A stretch of DNA of 19,744 bases. Source: Tatlockia sp. (GTDB lineage: Bacteria > Cyanobacteriota > Cyanobacteriia > Cyanobacteriales > Chroococcidiopsidaceae). This document shows, piece after piece, positions 14,889 through 19,744 of this stretch (position 1 is the first letter of the stretch; every line of letters begins with the position of its first letter). The notes under the pieces were generated by a model. That model did no database searches. It was not told where the DNA came from and saw only the letters and a list, made by a program, of their open reading frames with translations. The stretch covers positions 1 to 19,744 of the forward strand of contig JACCVJ010000627.1 in assembly GCA_013698215.1 (NCBI GenBank). Reading direction: 5' to 3'. The position numbers and the translations under genes were made by a program.

Positions 14889-17800
14889 ATGAGTGGAGAT
14901 CGGGAGTATTTACAACAAATTAAGGGAAAGATAGCATCTATCTTATTACAAAATCTTTTAATTGATGACTGTGCTGTACTTGTACAAACAAAAAGCTCCC
15001 CTTTAGCATTAGTCGTTTATGTCATTTCTAGCCAACCTCCCTTATTAAAGCAACTCCAAGCTTACTTGCAAGACGTTATTCCCGATTCACTATTGCCTAC
15101 AACTTATGTGTTGGTGTCAGAGTTACCGCGCAATTCTATGGGGGAAGTAGACGAAAAAGCGTTAAACAGTGTTCCCCAGACTAAATTGGCATTTAGCGGT
15201 GGTGGTGCTTTACCATTTGTAGCGAATGCACCTACTACCTTAATAGAATTACTGCAAAAAGCCGCCCAAAAAGCTATCGGAGAGATTCTTTATCTAGAAA
15301 ATGGTAAAGAAATTAGCCAATCTTACGCCCAGTTACTCACGCAAGCAGAAAAATGTTTGTTTGGCTTGAGACGACTAAAACTGCTTCCAGGCGACAAAGT
15401 AATATTGCTTCTAAAAAATAATTGCGACATTCTCCCAGCTTTTTGGGGTTGCGTGTTGGGTGGGTTTATTCCGGTAATTATGGAAGTACCGCCAACCTAT
15501 ACAGATGCTCATCCGGCGTTAGATAAGCTACGTCATATTTGGGAGTTTTTGGCAAAACCGCTAATTATTACTAGCGAAAAATTAGTAAGCTCATCATTTC
15601 AAGCAAGTTGCGTTGCTATGTCTGAGTTAAGCAATAATGCTACAGATACTAGCTATTACAAGGCTTTACCCGATGATGTTGCTTTTATAAGTCTAACTTC
15701 TGGCAGTACGGGCATTCCTAAATGTATTCAATTGACCCATCGCAATTTAATTACTCGTGCGCGCGGGACAAACCTTTTTAATCAACATCAGCCTGATGAT
15801 AAAATCCTCAATTGGTTGCCTTTTGACCATATTGGCAGCATTTCAGACTGGCACATTCGTTGTTTGGAAGTGGGCTGTAAGGTCGTCTATGCTCAAAAAG
15901 AGAAAGTTTTGGGTGAAGTCCTCAATTGGCTGGATTTAATCGCTAAATACCGCATTACTCATAGCTGGTCGCCTAGTTTTGCTTATAGCTTAGTTAAAGA
16001 TGCGCTGCAAAATGAATCTGTAGCCAGAAGTTGGGATTTGTCTTGCGTCAAGTTTCTATTAACCGCCGGGGAAGCAATCTCAAGTCAATCTGTGCAAGCT
16101 TGTTTAGAAAGGTTGGCTAGATATGGATTGAAAAAAACTGCTATTCGTCCGGCTTTTGGGATGGCAGAATTAGGATCGGGTATTACTTATTATCAACCTA
16201 CAGAAACAGCAGCTTTAAATTTTCATCAGCTAGATAGTAGCAGTTTTGAGGAGATAAGCAGTCGCACTAATACCTTTGCAGATTTAGGCGCGCCGATTCC
16301 TGGAGTAGCCATCCGCATTGTAGATAGTGCAGGCGTAGTATTGCCAGAAAATGCGATTGGTTGCTTGCAAGTAAAGGGCGATGTAGTTTTTCCTGGTTAT
16401 TACAACTATCCTCAAGCTAACGCCGAAGCTTTTAGCGATGGGTGGTTTAATACGGGGGATTTGGGATTTATTAGTAATGGGGGATTGGCGATCGCCGGAC
16501 GCATTAAGGAAACTATTATTATTAATGGTGCTAACTACTACAGCCATGAAATCGAGCAAGTAGTTGAAACCGTTATTGGGGTAGAAAGTACCTATACCGC
16601 CGCCTGTGCTGTTCAAGTTGATACAACGGAAAAGTTAGCAATATTTTTTAGCTGCGGCTTAGAAGGTGAGGAATTACTAGAGTTACTACGCTTAATTCGC
16701 CAAACAGTATTAACTCAAGTCGGGATAAATCCGAGTTATTTAATCCCTGTTGCTAAAGACATTATCCCCAAAACCGCTATAGGCAAAATTCAACGCCAGC
16801 AATTGAGCAAGCTTTTTGAATTGGGAGAATTTGAGCGTATTATCAGGCGTTTAGAGCTTTTGACTCGAAAAATAGTTAAAACTTCGATGACGGATAAGGA
16901 AAGTCAAATTGCCCAAATATGGCAGCAAGTGCTGGGTTTTACGGTGGGAAGTGAGAGTAATTTCTTTGAATTAGGGGGAAATTCTTTACTATTGCTCCAA
17001 GTTCAGCATAAATTACAAACGCAATTTGGCAAGCAACTAACTGTAGCGGATATGTTTAAATATGCCACTGTAAAGGCAATGGCGGGTTATTTGAGCAATC
17101 AAACCGTAAAAAATGCGATCGCCAAAAGAATTACGACAGATACCTGTGATATTGCTGTAATCGGGATGAGTTGCCGCTTTCCGGGTGCTAATAATGTGGC
17201 GGAATTTTGGCAAAATTTATGTGATGGGGTGGAATCAATTTCGTTTTTTAGCGATGAGGAAGTTTTAGCTTCAGGGGTAGATCCGATGCTATTAAACAAT
17301 CCTAACTACGTCAAAGCCAAACCTGCGATCGCAGACATTGAATTATTTGATGCGGAGTTTTTTGGTTATAGTCCCAAAGAAGCACAATTAATCGATCCTC
17401 AACAACGGTTATTGCTAGAATGCGCCTGGGAAAGCTTGGAAGACGCAGGTTGCAATCCTTTAACTTACAAAGGCGCAATTGGCATTTATGCGGGTGCGGT
17501 GATGAATACTTACTTGCTAAATAACGTTTATCCCTCCCGCCATAATTTAGATTCTCAAGACAATTTGCAAGCTGTCACTCTCGATTCTATGGGTGGCTTT
17601 CAAATGATGGTGGCTAACGATAAAGATTATTTGACTACAAGAGTTTCTTATAAGTTAAATCTTACGGGGCCCAGCGTCAATGTCCAAACGGCTTGTTCAA
17701 CTTCTTTAGTAGCGATACATATGGCTTGCCAAAGTTTGGTTAATGGCGAGTGCGATATGAGTTTAGCCGGGGGAGTTTCGGTAGCTGTACCCCAAAGAAG

Positions 17801-19744
17801 TGGTTATTTGTATCAAGAAGGGACAATTGTATCTCCTGACGGGCATTGTCGGGCCTTTGACGCTAAAGCAAAAGGTACGATTTTCGGTAATGGGGTAGGA
17901 ATTGTTGTATTGAAAAAATTAGAGAATGCGATCGCAGATTCTGACCGAATTTATGCCGTAATTAAAGGTACAGCGATTAATAATGATGGTGGTGCAAAGG
18001 TTGGTTATTTAGCACCTAATGGCGATGGACAAGCAAAAGTTGCCTCCCAAGCAATGGCGCAAGCGGGAGTAAAAGCACAGAGTATCGGCTATGTAGAAAT
18101 GCACGGTACGGGGACGGTACTAGGCGATCCGATCGAGGTTGGCGGCTTAACCCAGGCGTTTCGGGAAAATACGCAAAACAAAGGCTTCTGTGCGATCGGC
18201 TCTGTAAAAACTAATGTTGGACATCTGCAAATAGCTTCAGGTGTTGCAGGTTTTATTAAAACTGTTTTGACACTCCATCATCAAAAAATACCTCCCAGCT
18301 TGCACTTTGAGACTCCATCACCGCAAATTGATTTTGCAAATAGTCCTTTTTATGTCAATACCAGTCTGCAAGATTGGGAAGCTTCTCCCCGTTTTGCGGG
18401 TGTTAATTCTTTGGGTGTTGGGGGGACAAATGCCCATATTATTTTGACAGAAAATCCTGTAGAGACTTTGCAAGCAACGTCTCTACACAACGATCGCCCA
18501 ATACATTTACTTACCCTTTCAGCTAAAAATCCTAGCGCTTTGCAAGCATTAATCAAACGCTATCAAGTATTTTTGACATCTCACCTGGAGGAAAATTTAG
18601 CAGATATCTGTTTTACAGCCAATACCGGGCGATCGCATTTTCAACATCGGATCGCTATTGTTGCTGATTCTATTAGTGATTTAACAGCACAACTCGACAG
18701 CGCCAAAACAAAGGTTATTAGTAAGCCACGCATAGCATTTTTGTTTACTGGGCAAGGATCGCAGTATGTGGGGATGGGGAAAGAGTTATACGATCAACCA
18801 GTTTTTCGCGCAAATATAGATGAATGCGATCGCATTTTACGTTTGTATTTAGCAAAGCCTTTACTGGAGATTCTTTATCCTTTAGCTGAAGATACATCTA
18901 TTAACGAAACCAACTATAGTCAAAGCGCAATCTTTGCGTTGGAATATGCTTTATATAAGCTGTGGCAATCTTGGGGGATACAGCCAGAGATTGTGATGGG
19001 GCATAGTGTAGGGGAGTATGTCGCCGCCGTTACTGCGGGAGTATTTAGCCTAGAAGATGGTTTAAAGCTAATTGCGGCGCGGGGAAGGCTAATGCAGACA
19101 TTAGCACCGGGTGGAATGGTGGTAGTAAGAGCAGATATAGCAAAAGTACAAGCTGCTATTGCTGATTATAGAGACATTGCGATTTCAGCCATTAATGGCA
19201 TAGAAAATATTGTTGTTTCTGGCAGCCCAGAAGCATTACAAAGCGTTGTTGCTAAGTTTACAACTCAGGGGATCAAAACAAGCAGTTTAAATGTTTCCCG
19301 CCCCTTCCACTCGCCGCTAATGCAGCCGATATTGGGGGAATTTGAGCAGATTGCTAGAGAAATAAATTATAACTTGCCAAGTATAGCGATCGTTTCTAAT
19401 ATTACTGGGGAAATTGTTAATGAGGCGATCGCAACTCCTGAGTATTGGTGCAAACACATCCTCAAGCCCGTACAATTTGCCGCCGGGATGAAAACGTTAC
19501 AACAGGCGGGTTTTAATGTATTTGTAGAGTGCGGCGCTAAACCAATATTACTAGGTATGGGGCGACTGCTTGTAGATGAAGGGGTTTGGCTTCCTAGTTT
19601 GCGCCCCTTGGCTGATTGGCGACAAATTCTGTCAAGTTTGGCTTTATTGTACGAGCAAGGTGTAACTGTTGACTGGGTTAGTTTTGACAGCGATTACCCC
19701 CGTTGTAAAGTGGGATTACCTACTTATCCTTTTCAAAAACAACG
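14889..19744 (+). CDS. Modular polyketide synthase loading/first-extension module: (A_C remnant)-AMP ligase-ACP-KS-AT, 3' end outside window
   Basis: One open frame of 1618 codons running off the right edge. Residues about 10-97 resemble the C-terminal subdomain of an adenylation domain (ALVVYVIS, then LPRNSMGEVDEKAL), with E86 where the A10 lysine should be. A complete AMP-forming ligase follows at about 105-640: LTSGSTGIPK at 269-278, NWLPFDHIGSISDWH, FGMAELGSG, GWFNTGDLG, GRIKETIIINGANYYSHEIE, and a true A10 lysine K633 in IGKIQR. The sequence resembles acid-activating loading domains of NRPS/PKS systems (TubE/CrpA/McyG/PksJ-like) or FAALs more than amino-acid A domains. An ACP at about 675-745 has phosphopantetheine Ser699 in GGNSLL. 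KS starts at DIAVIGMSCRFPG (754); catalytic C936, H1072 and H1112 are present. AT has GQGSQ (1288-1292), GHSVGE with S1373, and RPFHS with H1474, suggesting malonyl-CoA. The post-AT linker LPTYPFQKQ ends the window. The ATG is fixed by a TAA two codons upstream. Starter acid unknown. Confidence 0.93.
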   Translation, partial: MSGDREYLQQIKGKIASILLQNLLIDDCAVLVQTKSSPLALVVYVISSQPPLLKQLQAYLQDVIPDSLLPTTYVLVSELPRNSMGEVDEKALNSVPQTKLAFSGGGALPFVANAPTTLIELLQKAAQKAIGEILYLENGKEISQSYAQLLTQAEKCLFGLRRLKLLPGDKVILLLKNNCDILPAFWGCVLGGFIPVIMEVPPTYTDAHPALDKLRHIWEFLAKPLIITSEKLVSSSFQASCVAMSELSNNATDTSYYKALPDDVAFISLTSGSTGIPKCIQLTHRNLITRARGTNLFNQHQPDDKILNWLPFDHIGSISDWHIRCLEVGCKVVYAQKEKVLGEVLNWLDLIAKYRITHSWSPSFAYSLVKDALQNESVARSWDLSCVKFLLTAGEAISSQSVQACLERLARYGLKKTAIRPAFGMAELGSGITYYQPTETAALNFHQLDSSSFEEISSRTNTFADLGAPIPGVAIRIVDSAGVVLPENAIGCLQVKGDVVFPGYYNYPQANAEAFSDGWFNTGDLGFISNGGLAIAGRIKETIIINGANYYSHEIEQVVETVIGVESTYTAACAVQVDTTEKLAIFFSCGLEGEELLELLRLIRQTVLTQVGINPSYLIPVAKDIIPKTAIGKIQRQQLSKLFELGEFERIIRRLELLTRKIVKTSMTDKESQIAQIWQQVLGFTVGSESNFFELGGNSLLLLQVQHKLQTQFGKQLTVADMFKYATVKAMAGYLSNQTVKNAIAKRITTDTCDIAVIGMSCRFPGANNVAEFWQNLCDGVESISFFSDEEVLASGVDPMLLNNPNYVKAKPAIADIELFDAEFFGYSPKEAQLIDPQQRLLLECAWESLEDAGCNPLTYKGAIGIYAGAVMNTYLLNNVYPSRHNLDSQDNLQAVTLDSMGGFQMMVANDKDYLTTRVSYKLNLTGPSVNVQTACSTSLVAIHMACQSLVNGECDMSLAGGVSVAVPQRSGYLYQEGTIVSPDGHCRAFDAKAKGTIFGNGVGIVVLKKLENAIADSDRIYAVIKGTAINNDGGAKVGYLAPNGDGQAKVASQAMAQAGVKAQSIGYVEMHGTGTVLGDPIEVGGLTQAFRENTQNKGFCAIGSVKTNVGHLQIASGVAGFIKTVLTLHHQKIPPSLHFETPSPQIDFANSPFYVNTSLQDWEASPRFAGVNSLGVGGTNAHIILTENPVETLQATSLHNDRPIHLLTLSAKNPSALQALIKRYQVFLTSHLEENLADICFTANTGRSHFQHRIAIVADSISDLTAQLDSAKTKVISKPRIAFLFTGQGSQYVGMGKELYDQPVFRANIDECDRILRLYLAKPLLEILYPLAEDTSINETNYSQSAIFALEYALYKLWQSWGIQPEIVMGHSVGEYVAAVTAGVFSLEDGLKLIAARGRLMQTLAPGGMVVVRADIAKVQAAIADYRDIAISAINGIENIVVSGSPEALQSVVAKFTTQGIKTSSLNVSRPFHSPLMQPILGEFEQIAREINYNLPSIAIVSNITGEIVNEAIATPEYWCKHILKPVQFAAGMKTLQQAGFNVFVECGAKPILLGMGRLLVDEGVWLPSLRPLADWRQILSSLALLYEQGVTVDWVSFDSDYPRCKVGLPTYPFQKQ

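Noticed and set aside
16284..16616. Antisense open frame of 110 codons within the PKS adenylation region.
   Set aside because: It is opposite the A7-A8 motifs of the ligase, which are clearly coding on the plus strand, and has no start signal or domain.

Overview
The window is about 20 kb of AT-rich, densely packed cyanobacterial chromosome. The octamer GCGATCGC (HIP1) recurs throughout, in genes and in spacers. The gene content also fits a cyanobacterium: DUF4336, a pentapeptide-repeat membrane protein, a PatD-like small protein, a long Rel enzyme and a modular polyketide synthase. The genus cannot be fixed from this sequence. A possible PatD homologue and a modular PKS suggest a filamentous or secondary-metabolite-rich lineage. 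I see no tRNA, rRNA, CRISPR array, insertion sequence or phage gene.

Region 1 (1-5110, all minus strand) is an envelope-glycan island. In transcription order it holds a PIG-V-like GT-C glycosyltransferase, a fused GT2/GtrA protein, a second PIG-V-like paralogue, a TVP38/DedA-family membrane protein, and a GT2 enzyme cut by the left edge. Together these look like a polyprenyl-phosphate-sugar route: GT2 makes the lipid-linked sugar, GtrA may help move it across the membrane, and the GT-C enzymes transfer the sugar to an exported acceptor. The acceptor and the sugar are not shown by the sequence.

Region 2 (5411-9311) has a pentapeptide-repeat membrane protein on the minus strand, divergent from a DUF4336 protein and a secreted GHL10-type glycoside hydrolase on the plus strand. 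Region 3 (9312-11311, minus) pairs a small PatD-like protein with a double-ATPase ABC transporter protein of the Dpp/Opp type. Their stop and start codons overlap as ATGA. The transporter's permeases and binding protein are not in the window.

Region 4 (11519-14528) has a full-length bifunctional Rel (p)ppGpp synthetase/hydrolase. It converges on, and overlaps by 35 bp, an NAD(P)-binding epimerase-like gene. Region 5 (14889 to the right edge, plus strand) is a single uninterrupted reading frame of at least 1618 codons. It encodes a polyketide synthase starting module: a vestigial adenylation C-terminal subdomain, a complete acid-activating AMP ligase, a carrier protein, KS and AT. The gene continues beyond the window, so a biosynthetic cluster probably lies to the right. 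The 360-bp gap between it and the divergent epimerase gene holds inverted repeats that may regulate either gene.
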